A stretch of 64,000 nt of DNA from Bacteroidales bacterium (GTDB taxonomy: Bacteria; Bacteroidota; Bacteroidia; Bacteroidales; JAQXIO01): positions 1 to 64,000 of the forward strand of contig JAQXIO010000009.1 in the NCBI GenBank assembly GCA_029007825.1, in the 5' to 3' direction. How positions within the stretch are numbered: the stretch's first letter is position 1; every line of letters begins with the position of its first letter. Below the pieces are notes generated by a model, which was not told the DNA's origin, ran no database searches, and saw only the letters and a program-made list of their open reading frames with translations. Below are positions 29,567 to 38,563 of the stretch, piece by piece. The position numbers and the translations under genes are program-made.

Positions 29567-30022
29567 TCAGCATTCGATCGGTATTTTATTGATCCGGCGT
29601 AAATGCCGTCCACCCTCGAACGGAGTGGCGAAATAGGCCGTTACGATTCTTTTAGCCAAATCGTTTGCTATAAAGCGTCCAGGCAAAACCAGAACGTTTG
29701 CATCGTTATGCCCTCTTGACAATACGGCAAGGTCTTCCGTCCAGCATATAGCAGCCCGTATTCCCTGATGTTTGTTGAGAGTCATGGCTATACCGTTCCC
29801 ACTTCCGCAAATTGCAATTCCCGGATAAACTTCGCCTCTTTCGATTGCGTAAGCCATAGGATGGGCGTAATCGGCGTAATCGGTACTTTCAGGAGTGTAT
29901 GTCCCGAAGTCTTTTACTTGAATACCTTGGGATTTTAACCATCCTAAAAGATATTCTTTTAATTCAAAACCTGCATGATCACAGCAAATTCCTAATGGAA
30001 TGTCGTTACGCAATATTGTCAT
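29567..30022 (-). CDS. rpiB: Ribose-5-phosphate isomerase B
   Basis: A 151-residue RpiB/LacAB-family isomerase, which interconverts ribose 5-phosphate and ribulose 5-phosphate in the pentose phosphate pathway. PLGICCDHAGFELKEYLLGW holds the active-site start, and GIAICGSGNGIAMTLNKHQG the phosphate and anion-hole loop (with a Ser in place of the usual Thr after the Gly). ARGHND-like SRGHNDANVLVLPGR completes the family pattern. Its start overlaps the transketolase stop by 4 bp (ATGA), so the two are translationally coupled. Confidence 0.95.
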   Translation of the reverse strand: MTILRNDIPLGICCDHAGFELKEYLLGWLKSQGIQVKDFGTYTPESTDYADYAHPMAYAIERGEVYPGIAICGSGNGIAMTLNKHQGIRAAICWTEDLAVLSRGHNDANVLVLPGRFIANDLAKRIVTAYFATPFEGGRHLRRINKIPIEC

Positions 30023-32052
30023 TTCGAAGCTAATAATTTTTTTACTTGTGTATAAACATTAGCACCTGTAAAGCCTAATTTCTCATCGAGAACAGAGTAA
30101 GGAGCGGAAAATCCGAAAGAATTCAATCCCCACACACTGCCTTTATACTCTACCAACCCTTCCAGAGTGACAGGTAGTCCGGCGGTCAGTCCGAAACGGA
30201 TTACACCTTCAGGAAGTACAGAGTTTTGGTACTCTTTACTTTGAGAGCGGAATAAGCCTTCGGAGGGTACTGAAACCACACGTACCTTTATTCCGTCTGC
30301 ACGTAGTAAAGCAGCGCCTTCTATTAATGTAGAAACTTCAGAACCGGAAGCCAACAGTACAACATTAGGATTTCCGTCGCATTCGACAATATATCCTCCT
30401 TTTGTTGTTTGTTCAGCATCTTTCTGACGGGAACTTTTGGATGGGAGATTTTTAATATTCTGACGAGACAATATCAGGCCAGTAGGAGTAGAGGTGTTTT
30501 CTATAGCCAGTTTCCATGATATGGTTGCTTCTTCCGCATCGGCTGGACGAAGTACCAGCATAGAATTTTCACCGCTATGATTTTTCAGTTTTTCCATCAA
30601 ACGTATCTGTGCTTCTTGTTCTACCGGTTCATGGGTAGGGCCATCCTCTCCAACCCGGAAAGCATCATGTGTCCAGATAAATTTAACAGGCTGTTCCATA
30701 AGGGCAGCCATACGGATAGCCGGCTTCATATAATCAGAAAATACAAAAAAAGTTCCGCAAGCGGCAAACACACCTCCGTGCAGGGAAATTCCGATACAAA
30801 GACATGCCATTGTCAGTTCCGATACTCCGGCTTGCAAGAATGCACCCGAAAAATCGTCCTTTTGCAATGCTTTTGTTTTTTTCAAGAAACCATCTGTTTT
30901 ATCGGAATTGGATAAATCGGCCGATGAAACGATCATATTTTCTACATGTTCGGCCAAAAAGCCTAAAACATTTGAAGATGCTGCCCGGGTAGCAATATCC
31001 GACTTCTGCTGAATAGCATTCCAATCGATTTCCGGTGCTTTTCCTGAGAAGAATTGCTTAAATTTCTTGTCCGATTCCGGATTTGCTTTCGCCCACTCTG
31101 CATATTGTGCATGCTTTTCTGCTACGATCTTTTTGAGTTCAGCTGTTCTTTTCGCATACAGTTCCGCCACTTCCGGAAATACCTGGAACGGATTTTCCGG
31201 ATCACCTCCCAGATTTTTTATTGTTTCGACAAATGAAGCGCCGCTTTCGCCTAAAGGCATACCATGTGTAGCACATTTATTTTCAAAACTGCTTCCATCG
31301 GCAGTAACGGCTCCTTTTCCCATAACGGTATTACCGATAATAAGGGTAGGACGTCCCTTTACATTTTTTGCATGACTGAGAGCACGGCGGATCTGAGCAG
31401 CGTCGTTGCCGTCGATACAAACGACTTCCCATCCCCATGCCCGGTATTTTTTCTCTATATCTTCGCTGGAAACTTCACTTACTGTAGTGGAAAGCTGTAT
31501 GTTATTGGAGTCATAAAACATAATAAGGTTATCTAACCCTAAATGTCCGGCTATGCGCCCGGCTCCTTGCGATATTTCTTCCTGAATACCACCGTCCGAG
31601 ATGTAAGAATAAATCGTTTGATTCATAATTTCACCGAAACGGGCCTTTAAAAATTTAGCGGCAATAGCAGCTCCGACAGCAAATGTATGCCCTTGTCCTA
31701 AAGGTCCGGATGTGTTTTCGATTCCTCTCGATACATTGACTTCCGGATGTCCCGGAGTCGGGCTTCCCCATTGGCGGAACATCGCGAGTTCTTCCATGCT
31801 GAACTTTCCAGTCAAAGCCAATGTGGCATAAAGCATGGGAGACATGTGTCCTGGATCGAGAAAGAAACGATCCCGTCCTGCCCAGTGGGGATTCTCGGGA
31901 TCATATACCAAAAACTCAGAGAAAAGCACATTGATATAATCTGCTCCTCCCATAGCACCACCGGGGTGACCTGATTTAGCCTTTTCGGGCATTGCAGCTG
32001 CGAGAATACGGATATTATCGGCTGCTTTGTTTAAAAGCTGAATGTCGTTCAT
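30019..32052 (-). CDS. tkt: Transketolase
   Basis: A 677-residue thiamine-diphosphate enzyme of the pentose phosphate pathway that moves two-carbon units between sugar phosphates. Visible marks are KSGHPGGAMGGADYINVLF at the N-terminus and SGPLGQGHTFAVGAAIAAKF. The pyrimidine-domain segment is FSDYMKPAIRMAALMEQPVK with THDAFRVGEDGPTHEPVEQE, the second containing the substrate-binding His and Asp. It is followed directly by rpiB, and the xylose and galactose operons nearby feed or use this pathway. Confidence 0.96.
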   Translation of the reverse strand: MNDIQLLNKAADNIRILAAAMPEKAKSGHPGGAMGGADYINVLFSEFLVYDPENPHWAGRDRFFLDPGHMSPMLYATLALTGKFSMEELAMFRQWGSPTPGHPEVNVSRGIENTSGPLGQGHTFAVGAAIAAKFLKARFGEIMNQTIYSYISDGGIQEEISQGAGRIAGHLGLDNLIMFYDSNNIQLSTTVSEVSSEDIEKKYRAWGWEVVCIDGNDAAQIRRALSHAKNVKGRPTLIIGNTVMGKGAVTADGSSFENKCATHGMPLGESGASFVETIKNLGGDPENPFQVFPEVAELYAKRTAELKKIVAEKHAQYAEWAKANPESDKKFKQFFSGKAPEIDWNAIQQKSDIATRAASSNVLGFLAEHVENMIVSSADLSNSDKTDGFLKKTKALQKDDFSGAFLQAGVSELTMACLCIGISLHGGVFAACGTFFVFSDYMKPAIRMAALMEQPVKFIWTHDAFRVGEDGPTHEPVEQEAQIRLMEKLKNHSGENSMLVLRPADAEEATISWKLAIENTSTPTGLILSRQNIKNLPSKSSRQKDAEQTTKGGYIVECDGNPNVVLLASGSEVSTLIEGAALLRADGIKVRVVSVPSEGLFRSQSKEYQNSVLPEGVIRFGLTAGLPVTLEGLVEYKGSVWGLNSFGFSAPYSVLDEKLGFTGANVYTQVKKLLASK

Positions 32053-32201
32053 CTTTTTTATCGGTTGATTTCTGAAAATAATCTTATAATCAGTAAAAAA
32101 TTAAAAGGAAATATATTTCTGTTTTATTAAGAACGTTTTTCAAACAAAAGTTATCGTTGAAATGAATAAAAAAATCAACAATGAGCATAATTTTTGTGTC
32201 A
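32053..32201 (-). other. Leader region of tkt
   Basis: About 150 bp between the promoter and tkt, AT-rich, with no hairpin or riboswitch pattern that I can recognise. Confidence 0.4.
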
Positions 32202-32233
32202 CAAAGGTATCGTTTTATTCTCTATTGTGCAAA
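32202..32233 (-). promoter_or_regulatory. Promoter of tkt-rpiB
   Basis: On the minus strand TTTG (32233-32230), 20 bp, TACCTTTG (32209-32202), a full Bacteroidetes promoter match. It lies about 150 bp before the tkt ATG, leaving a long AT-rich leader. Confidence 0.68.
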
Positions 32234-32272
32234 TGAATCTTAATGGGGCAGGCTATTTTCCGGATTATACAT

Positions 32273-32313
32273 AAAGTAAAGGTGGCGGTTGATTCAACCG
32301 CCACCTTTACTTT
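32273..32313 (-). terminator. Terminator of the galactose operon
   Basis: A near-perfect hairpin with 20-bp arms (32273-32292 and 32294-32313), with core GGTGGCGGTTGA, located 46 bp after galK and before the tkt promoter. Confidence 0.85.
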
Positions 32314-32359
32314 CACTTTTAGAACATGGATAATGTTCGTTCTAAAAAGCAGGAAATTA

Positions 32360-33511
32360 TCAAGCTAATTTTCTTGCACCATCGCTTATTTTGACCTCAT
32401 AGAGTTTAGGAGACCTGCCGAATTTATCGGTAAAAGATTTGAATGCTTCTGCTATAAAATCTTCATAAAGTTCATCTTTTACCAGGTTGATTGTGCAACC
32501 TCCGAAACCTCCGCCCATAACACGAGAGCCCGTTACTCCGCAGCGTTTTGCCACATCGTTCAGGAAGTCGAGTTCTTCGCAGCTGACTTCATAAAGTTTG
32601 CTCATACCATGATGAGTTTCATACATTTTCTCTCCAACTGTAACGTAGTCGTCTCTTTCAAGTGCATCGCATACGTCGAGAACACGTTGTATCTCTTCGA
32701 TAACGTATTCGGCACGCATGAAATCTTCGGCAGAAACTTCATCTTTTACTTCTTTAAGCATTTCCATTGTTGCATCACGTAGAAGCTTGACTTCCGGATG
32801 TTTTTTTGCAATAGTTGCAACCACATGTTCGCAGGATTCGCGACGTTTATTATATGCGGAAGAAGCCAGTTCGTGTTTTACCAGTGTATCCAGGAGACAA
32901 AGACGGTACCCTTTAGGATTGAATGGGAAATATTTATATTCCAGCGAACGACAATCCAAGCGGATGAGACTTCCCTCTTTTCCGAATATCGATGCAAATT
33001 GGTCCATGATACCGCACATAACACCACAATAGTTGTGTTCTGTCGCCTGACCGATTTTAGCAAGCTCGAATTTGTCGATACCTAAATTAAACATATCGTT
33101 TAATGCGAAAGCATATGTACTTTCCAATGCAGCGGAAGACGACATTCCTGCGCCTAACGGAACATCCCCGGCAAAAGCGGTATTGAAACCCTGCAACTTG
33201 CCACCGCGTTTGATAATTTCGCGGCAAACGCCAAAAATATATCTGGCCCAACTGGCACGTGGTGCATCTTCTTCATTAAAGCCGAATTCCACATAGTCTT
33301 TTAAATCGATGGAATAGGCACAAACCTTATCTGTTCCGTTTAATTTGAGTTCGGCAACCATTCCTTTATCTATGGCTCCCGGGAATACAAAACCTCCGTT
33401 ATAATCGGTGTGTTCTCCGATCAGATTGATACGTCCCGGCGAAGTATATACAGACCCTTCAGTCCCGTCAAAATGTTTTTTAAATCTGCTTCTGACTTTT
33501 TCTATATCCAT
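32360..33511 (-). CDS. galK: Galactokinase
   Basis: A 383-residue GHMP-family kinase that phosphorylates galactose to galactose 1-phosphate (Leloir pathway). The galactokinase signature GRINLIGEHTDYNGG is near residue 26. The ATP loop is PLGAGMSSSAALESTYAF, and GVTGSRVMGGGFGGCTINLV is GHMP motif 3. I chose the ATG at 33511 (MDIEKVRSRF); the frame upstream runs into the intercistronic hairpin. It is the last gene of galM-transporter-galK. Confidence 0.95.
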   Translation of the reverse strand: MDIEKVRSRFKKHFDGTEGSVYTSPGRINLIGEHTDYNGGFVFPGAIDKGMVAELKLNGTDKVCAYSIDLKDYVEFGFNEEDAPRASWARYIFGVCREIIKRGGKLQGFNTAFAGDVPLGAGMSSSAALESTYAFALNDMFNLGIDKFELAKIGQATEHNYCGVMCGIMDQFASIFGKEGSLIRLDCRSLEYKYFPFNPKGYRLCLLDTLVKHELASSAYNKRRESCEHVVATIAKKHPEVKLLRDATMEMLKEVKDEVSAEDFMRAEYVIEEIQRVLDVCDALERDDYVTVGEKMYETHHGMSKLYEVSCEELDFLNDVAKRCGVTGSRVMGGGFGGCTINLVKDELYEDFIAEAFKSFTDKFGRSPKLYEVKISDGARKLA

Positions 33512-33537
33512 AATATACAATTTTAGAGGAAATAAAA

Positions 33538-33588
33538 CCATACAGAGATTATCGAACAGTTTTAAATGCTCTGATAATCTCTGTATGG
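33538..33588 (-). terminator. Terminator-like hairpin between the sugar transporter gene and galK
   Basis: A perfect 16-bp inverted repeat CCATACAGAGATTATC (33538-33553) with 33573-33588 and a 19-nt loop, followed on the transcribed strand by TTTTATTT. It lies inside the galactose operon and could cause partial termination or protect the mRNA end. Confidence 0.65.
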
Positions 33589-33601
33589 ATAAAGTTTATA
33601 T

Positions 33602-34885
33602 TTAATCTACAGGAATATTCTTGTTTACATTTTTGCAACCGATAAGAGCATAATAGAACATATATGCCAGTGCAGCGATTACAACCCAGTAGCTGGAAAG
33701 GTAAGTGCAAGAGTCGGCTACTGCACCTTGAACGAGCGGAAGAAGACCTCCACCGCACACCATTACCATGAAGAAACCGGAAGCAGCTTCCGTATATTTA
33801 CCCAATCCTTCTACGGCAAGGTTGAAGATGCTACCCCACATAACGGAAGTACAGAGACCGCATAAAACCATAAACATAATACCAACAGGAACTTCAGCCA
33901 ATCCGAAAGAGATATCCGATTTGAATACAGGCATATTTACGGTAGTAGTAATCGGTGAGAAGATTGCGATAAAAATAAATACCAAACCTAAAGCTGAAGC
34001 AAACGAAAGCATTGTCTTACTGGTGAATTTTCCACCTAATGAAGCACCTAATAAACGTCCGATCATCATCAGGAACCAGTAAGTTCCAACTACCGAACCG
34101 GCAATTGTAGAGTCGATAGCCAAACCTCCGAGAGATTCGGAAGAGGTCATAAATAGATTGGCAAAGTGAGGAATCCCGATTTCGATACCTACATATACGA
34201 AAATTGCGATAGCACCTAATGTAAAATGACGGAAAGAAAGCGGACTGTGTTCATATTTTTCTTTCTTTTCAATGCTTAAGCGCGGTTCGGGTATATTCAT
34301 GAAATACAGAACAACGAAAACCACAGCAAAGATACCCATAGCCAGGAAAAGTGCAGGATTTGCTTTTTCAATAGTACGTTCAGATACGTTGGCACCCATC
34401 AGGTATCCGACCAGAACAGGGACGAGAGTTGCAGCTACAGAGTTTAAAGAACCTCCGGTTTGTATCAGCTGGTTTCCTTTTTTGCCTCCCCCTCCGAGCG
34501 TGTTCAACATGGGGTTGATTACGGTATTCAGCATACACATAGAAAAACCTGAAACGAATGCACCGGCCAAATAAACCGTAAAGCTTCCGACTTGTCCTGA
34601 AATGTATTGAATTCCTACACCGGTAAATCCTACGACGATAGCCGATAGGGCTGTTTTTTTATAACCGATTTTTTGAAGGAGTAATCCAGCGGGGATACCC
34701 ATAAAAGCATATGCTATAAAGTTTGCTGCAAAACCTAATGTGGCCTCGAAGTTGGATGCCCCGAATTGATTTTGAACAATTACCCCTAACGGAGCGGGAA
34801 GACCGGTTACGAACGCAACCATAAAAAAGAGTGCGAACATCATTGCAATAGGCAATGCATAACTTTTTTGTTTTGTAGATTCCAT
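33602..34885 (-). CDS. MFS sugar transporter (glucose/galactose-type)
   Basis: A 427-residue protein with about 12 membrane segments, related to the FucP/GluP sugar:proton symporters. The N-terminal half shows FALFFMVAFVTGLPAPLGVI, and FMGIPAGLLLQKIGYKKTAL is the inter-helix loop 2-3 motif with the conserved Gly and positive charges. It is encoded between galM and galK, which points to galactose import. It starts 12 bp after galM. Confidence 0.92.
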   Translation of the reverse strand: MESTKQKSYALPIAMMFALFFMVAFVTGLPAPLGVIVQNQFGASNFEATLGFAANFIAYAFMGIPAGLLLQKIGYKKTALSAIVVGFTGVGIQYISGQVGSFTVYLAGAFVSGFSMCMLNTVINPMLNTLGGGGKKGNQLIQTGGSLNSVAATLVPVLVGYLMGANVSERTIEKANPALFLAMGIFAVVFVVLYFMNIPEPRLSIEKKEKYEHSPLSFRHFTLGAIAIFVYVGIEIGIPHFANLFMTSSESLGGLAIDSTIAGSVVGTYWFLMMIGRLLGASLGGKFTSKTMLSFASALGLVFIFIAIFSPITTTVNMPVFKSDISFGLAEVPVGIMFMVLCGLCTSVMWGSIFNLAVEGLGKYTEAASGFFMVMVCGGGLLPLVQGAVADSCTYLSSYWVVIAALAYMFYYALIGCKNVNKNIPVD

Positions 34886-34897
34886 TTTAGTTAATTA

Positions 34898-35971
34898 TTA
34901 ATTATTTTTTGCTCTGAATTTATACACTGTTTTGCTTTCGAATTTTTCACCTGGTTTTAATAGTGTTGTCGGATAGTCCGAGTGATTGGGCGAGTCCGGA
35001 TAATGTTGTGTTTCCAGACAAAGCGCAGAACGTCTCGGATAATTTTTCCCCGATCGTCCGGTCATATTGGACAGGAAATTTCCGGTATAAAGTTGTATGC
35101 CCGGCTGGGTTGTATATGTTTCCATAATGATTCCGGTTTTGGGCGATTCGCAGACAGCAGCTAATGTCAGGTCACCCTTTCCGTTGTTGAGAATATAATT
35201 ATGGTCATATCCGGAACCGATTTTCAATTGATCGAAATCGTTGTCGATACGTAATCCAACGGTTGTAGGAGTCCGGAAATCCATCGGTGTATTTTCTACT
35301 GTTGCCGGTGCGCCGATCGGTATGGAAGTTGCGTCGGTTGGAAGATAGGTATCTGCATGTATCGTGAGAAGATGATCGTAGATACTGGGGTCTCCGGCAC
35401 CCGAAAGATTGAAATAAGAATGGTTGGTAGGGTTGAATACCGTGGCTTTGTCGGTTGTGGCCTCGTAATGAATCTCGAGGCGGTTGTCATTGCTCAGGGT
35501 GTAGGTTACTTCTACGGAAAGGTTGCCCGGGTAACCCTCTTCTCCGTCTTTTGAAAGATAAGAAAAAGTAACGGAATTATCGGAATATTTCACGGTATTC
35601 CACATAACCCTGCTGAATCCTTTTAATCCTCCGTGCAGATGGTTCGGCCCGTTATTAATGGCGAGAGTATAAGTCTGATCTCCGATTTTAAATTTTCCGT
35701 TTGCAATTCTGTTACTGTATCTTCCGCAGGTCGCACCGAAAGTTGTTTCACCGGTAAGATATTCATCGATATTGTCGTAACCGAGGACAACGTCCGTAAA
35801 GTTATTCTGCTTATCAGGAACCATTATGGAGACGATTTTTGCTCCGTAGTTCATTACACATACTTCTACTCCGGCTGAGTTTCGCAATACATAAAGAGTG
35901 TTTTGGATTCCGTCTATTTTTTTTTCAAAATGCTCCTTTTTAAGGCCGCATAACAAAGAATTGTTTTTCAT
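34898..35971 (-). CDS. galM: Aldose 1-epimerase (galactose mutarotase)
   Basis: A 357-residue mutarotase that interconverts the anomers of galactose for galactokinase. NRIANGKFKIGDQTYTLAIN and NGPNHLHGGLKGFSRVMW show the conserved Arg and the first catalytic His. VFNPTNHSYFNLSG holds the second His, and LCLETQHYPDSPNH near the end contains the catalytic Glu. There is no signal peptide, so it is probably cytoplasmic. It is first in the galM-transporter-galK operon, with its own promoter. Confidence 0.95.
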   Translation of the reverse strand: MKNNSLLCGLKKEHFEKKIDGIQNTLYVLRNSAGVEVCVMNYGAKIVSIMVPDKQNNFTDVVLGYDNIDEYLTGETTFGATCGRYSNRIANGKFKIGDQTYTLAINNGPNHLHGGLKGFSRVMWNTVKYSDNSVTFSYLSKDGEEGYPGNLSVEVTYTLSNDNRLEIHYEATTDKATVFNPTNHSYFNLSGAGDPSIYDHLLTIHADTYLPTDATSIPIGAPATVENTPMDFRTPTTVGLRIDNDFDQLKIGSGYDHNYILNNGKGDLTLAAVCESPKTGIIMETYTTQPGIQLYTGNFLSNMTGRSGKNYPRRSALCLETQHYPDSPNHSDYPTTLLKPGEKFESKTVYKFRAKNN

Positions 35972-36018
35972 GTTACTCTGTTTCTTTTTTCGAAAACCTG
36001 ATGTTTCAGAAATTCTGT

Positions 36019-36049
36019 CAAAGGTACAATTGTCTCACTTCTTCTCAAA
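36019..36049 (-). promoter_or_regulatory. Promoter of the galactose operon
   Basis: On the minus strand TTTG (36049-36046), 19 bp, TACCTTTG (36026-36019), a full match, 48 bp before the galM ATG. Confidence 0.7.
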
Positions 36050-36270
36050 GCCGTTAATTTGTGTTGTATAACATATTTTCTCTTTATGACTTTTAATAAT
36101 ATCTGCTATTTGTATATATACGCTAAAATTCGAACCTTATTGTATGATGTATAATATTTATATTATTGATAATTAGTAATTTATGTGTTGTGTGAAATAT
36201 AAATGACGAGAATGCTTCATAAAATAATTCTTTTTCCGTAAGTTTGCGGATATTCGTGATTACAGATACC
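36050..36270. promoter_or_regulatory. Intergenic region between the galactose and xylose operons, with the -7 box of the regulator gene
   Basis: Divergent spacer, very AT-rich. TAAGTTTG at 36239-36246 (plus strand) matches TAnnTTTG, 25 bp before the regulator ATG. Short AT-rich inverted repeats (for example ATTAT-TG-ATAAT) lie around 36160-36175. These could be operator sites for the NUDIX regulator but are too simple to call. Confidence 0.45.
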
Positions 36271-37002
36271 ATGAACGATTCGATAAAAGTATATCCCCAT
36301 GTTTCAGTCGATTGTGTTGTATTCGGGTTGGAGAATGACCATCTTTCCGTATTGCTGGTAGAGCGCTCCGGTCATGATGTGCATAACCAGATGCAACATA
36401 ATTTTAAACTCCCCGGAAGTCTGATTTATGCCGATGAAGGTTTGGACGATGCAGCGCACCGGGTATTGAAAGAATTGACCGGGATTACCAAGTTGCCGCT
36501 AAGGCAATTTAAAAGTTTTGGAAATCCTTCGCGTGTGAATAACCGTAAAGATATACTTTGGCTGGAGAATGCATTTCAGCTTAAAATAGGCCGCATCGTA
36601 ACGGTTGCCTATATCTCTTTGTGCAAGATAGACAGGCAGCTCAATAAAGATCTGGAGAAATATACTTCTGTTCAGTGGATACCGGTCGAACAGATACCTT
36701 CTTTACCGTTTGACCATAATCAAATTGTGGATGAAGCCCGCGGTGAGATTTCACAATGGATAAACCGTGATCCGTCTATCGTTTTTGAATTGCTTCCTCC
36801 TAAATTTACCGCATCGCAGTTGCGGACTCTTTATGAAGTTATATTGAATGCTCCGTTGGATGTGCGAAATTTCTATAAGCGTATCGCCGTGACGGATTAT
36901 ATAATTCCCCTTGAAGAGAAAGAGAAAAAAGTAAGTCATAGGGCAGCGCGTTTTTATAAGTTCAGCAGGACAATTTATAATAAAGGTAAACAAAAAATAT
37001 AA
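36271..37002 (+). CDS. NUDIX-type transcriptional regulator of the xylose operon (NrtR/AraR-like)
   Basis: A 243-residue protein with an N-terminal NUDIX-like domain and a C-terminal winged helix. The NUDIX part begins VYPHVSVDCVVFGLENDHLS and has a degenerate Nudix box (GSLIYADEGLDDAAHRVLKE), suggesting ligand sensing rather than hydrolysis. The C-terminal ASQLRTLYEVILNAPLDVRN fits the DNA-binding helix region. Bacteroidetes use this type for arabinose (AraR) and xylose control. It lies directly upstream of xylB, GH3 and xylA, so it is most likely a sugar-responsive repressor of this operon. Start at the ATG at 36271; a TTG at 36244 is inside the promoter. Confidence 0.88.
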   Translation: MNDSIKVYPHVSVDCVVFGLENDHLSVLLVERSGHDVHNQMQHNFKLPGSLIYADEGLDDAAHRVLKELTGITKLPLRQFKSFGNPSRVNNRKDILWLENAFQLKIGRIVTVAYISLCKIDRQLNKDLEKYTSVQWIPVEQIPSLPFDHNQIVDEARGEISQWINRDPSIVFELLPPKFTASQLRTLYEVILNAPLDVRNFYKRIAVTDYIIPLEEKEKKVSHRAARFYKFSRTIYNKGKQKI

Positions 37003-37035
37003 TCCGGAATTTTCCGAAAAATAAAAAGCATTTTT

Positions 37036-38523
37036 ATGTATGTAATAGGTTATGATATAGGTAGCTCTTCCGTAAAAGCTTCACTCGTCGAAATCGAATC
37101 GGGTGTGTGTGTCGCATCGGCTTTTTATCCGAAACAGGAAATGGCGATTCAAGCCGTAAAGCCGGGTTGGGCAGAGCAGGATCCTGAACAATGGTGGGAA
37201 AACCTCAAATTGGCCACAGCTTCCCTGAAAGAAAATACAAAAGTAAAACCCGGAGAGATTAAAGCTATCGGTATCTCTTATCAGATGCATGGATTAGTTG
37301 TCGTCGATAAGAAAAAAGAGTTGCTAAGGCGGTCGATTATCTGGTGTGATAGTCGTGCGGTACCGTATGGAGAAAAAGCCTTTTCTTTTTTGGGAAAAGA
37401 ATATTGTTTGCCGCATTTGCTTAATTCACCGGGAAATTTTACGGCATCTAAACTGGCATGGATTAAAGAAAACGAACCGGATGTTTATGAACGTATTTAT
37501 AAAATAATGCTTCCGGGCGATTATATTGCCATGAAACTTACCGGTGATATTGTAACGACGGTTTCCGGGTTGTCAGAAGGTATCTTCTGGGATTTTAAAG
37601 AAGAACAGCTATCTTCGGAATTAATGAACTATTTCGGCTTTGATCGTTCCCTGATTGCCGATATACGCCCTACATTCGGAACGCAGGGTACGCTTCTGGC
37701 GTCTGCAGCGGATATGCTCGGGCTACAAAAAGGAACACCTGTAACCTACCGAGCCGGAGATCAGCCGAATAATGCATTATCCCTGAATGTCTTGCGACCC
37801 GGGGAAATTGCTGCCACCGGAGGAACTTCAGGCGTAGTGTACGGCGTAAACGGAACGATAGAATACGATCCTTTATCACGCGTCAATACGTTTGCCCATG
37901 TAAATCATACATCTGAGAATCCCCGGTTAGGAGTTTTGCTTTGTATTAACGGAACGGGCATTATGAATACGTGGATGAAACGGAATGTTGCCTCGGAAGG
38001 TGTAAGCTATGAAGATATGAACCGGATAGCTGCCGAAATCCCTATCGGTGCGGAAGGCTTATCCGTGCTGCCCTTCGGTAACGGTGCAGAGCGAATGCTC
38101 CAGAATAAGCAAATCGGTTGCTCCGTTCACGGAATAGGCTTTAACAACCATACGAAGTCTCATCTTATGCGTGCCGCCCAGGAAGGAATTGTATATTCTT
38201 TCAAATACGGAATGGATATAATGAATGAGATGGGTATAGATATCGGCGTTATCAGGGCAGGCAATGCCAATATGTTTTTAAGTCCTTTATTCAGGGAAGC
38301 TTTGGCTTGTGTGACCGGAGCCGTTATCGAGTTATTCGATACGGATGGATCGGTGGGTGCCGCGAAAGGGGCAGCTCTTGGGGCTGGTTTATATAAATCT
38401 CCCGAAGAGGCGTTTTCTTCATTGAAAAAAATAGAAGAGATAGAACCGGATGGTCTTAAAGCCAATCAGTATATTGAAGCATATGAAAGATGGTTGAACC
38501 GTTTAAACGGTTGTCTTTCCTGA
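37036..38523 (+). CDS. xylB: Xylulokinase
   Basis: A 495-residue FGGY-family sugar kinase making xylulose 5-phosphate. VIGYDIGSSSVKASLVEIES is phosphate-1 and GISYQMHGLVVVDKKKELL contains the QMHG substrate segment. YRAGDQPNNALSLNVLRPGE carries the catalytic Asp region, and GGTSGVVYGVNG follows. The C-terminal half has RAGNANMFLSPLFREALACV, typical of the family. The neighbouring xylA supports xylulose as substrate. It starts 33 bp after the regulator gene. Confidence 0.93.
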   Translation: MYVIGYDIGSSSVKASLVEIESGVCVASAFYPKQEMAIQAVKPGWAEQDPEQWWENLKLATASLKENTKVKPGEIKAIGISYQMHGLVVVDKKKELLRRSIIWCDSRAVPYGEKAFSFLGKEYCLPHLLNSPGNFTASKLAWIKENEPDVYERIYKIMLPGDYIAMKLTGDIVTTVSGLSEGIFWDFKEEQLSSELMNYFGFDRSLIADIRPTFGTQGTLLASAADMLGLQKGTPVTYRAGDQPNNALSLNVLRPGEIAATGGTSGVVYGVNGTIEYDPLSRVNTFAHVNHTSENPRLGVLLCINGTGIMNTWMKRNVASEGVSYEDMNRIAAEIPIGAEGLSVLPFGNGAERMLQNKQIGCSVHGIGFNNHTKSHLMRAAQEGIVYSFKYGMDIMNEMGIDIGVIRAGNANMFLSPLFREALACVTGAVIELFDTDGSVGAAKGAALGAGLYKSPEEAFSSLKKIEEIEPDGLKANQYIEAYERWLNRLNGCLS

Positions 38524-38563
38524 TAGACCGGTAGTTTATGATTTTAAAATTGTTAAATAAAAA

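Noticed and set aside
36160-36175. AT-rich inverted repeats as operators of the NUDIX regulator
   Set aside because: Such simple repeats are expected by chance here; no second copy was found upstream of another gene.
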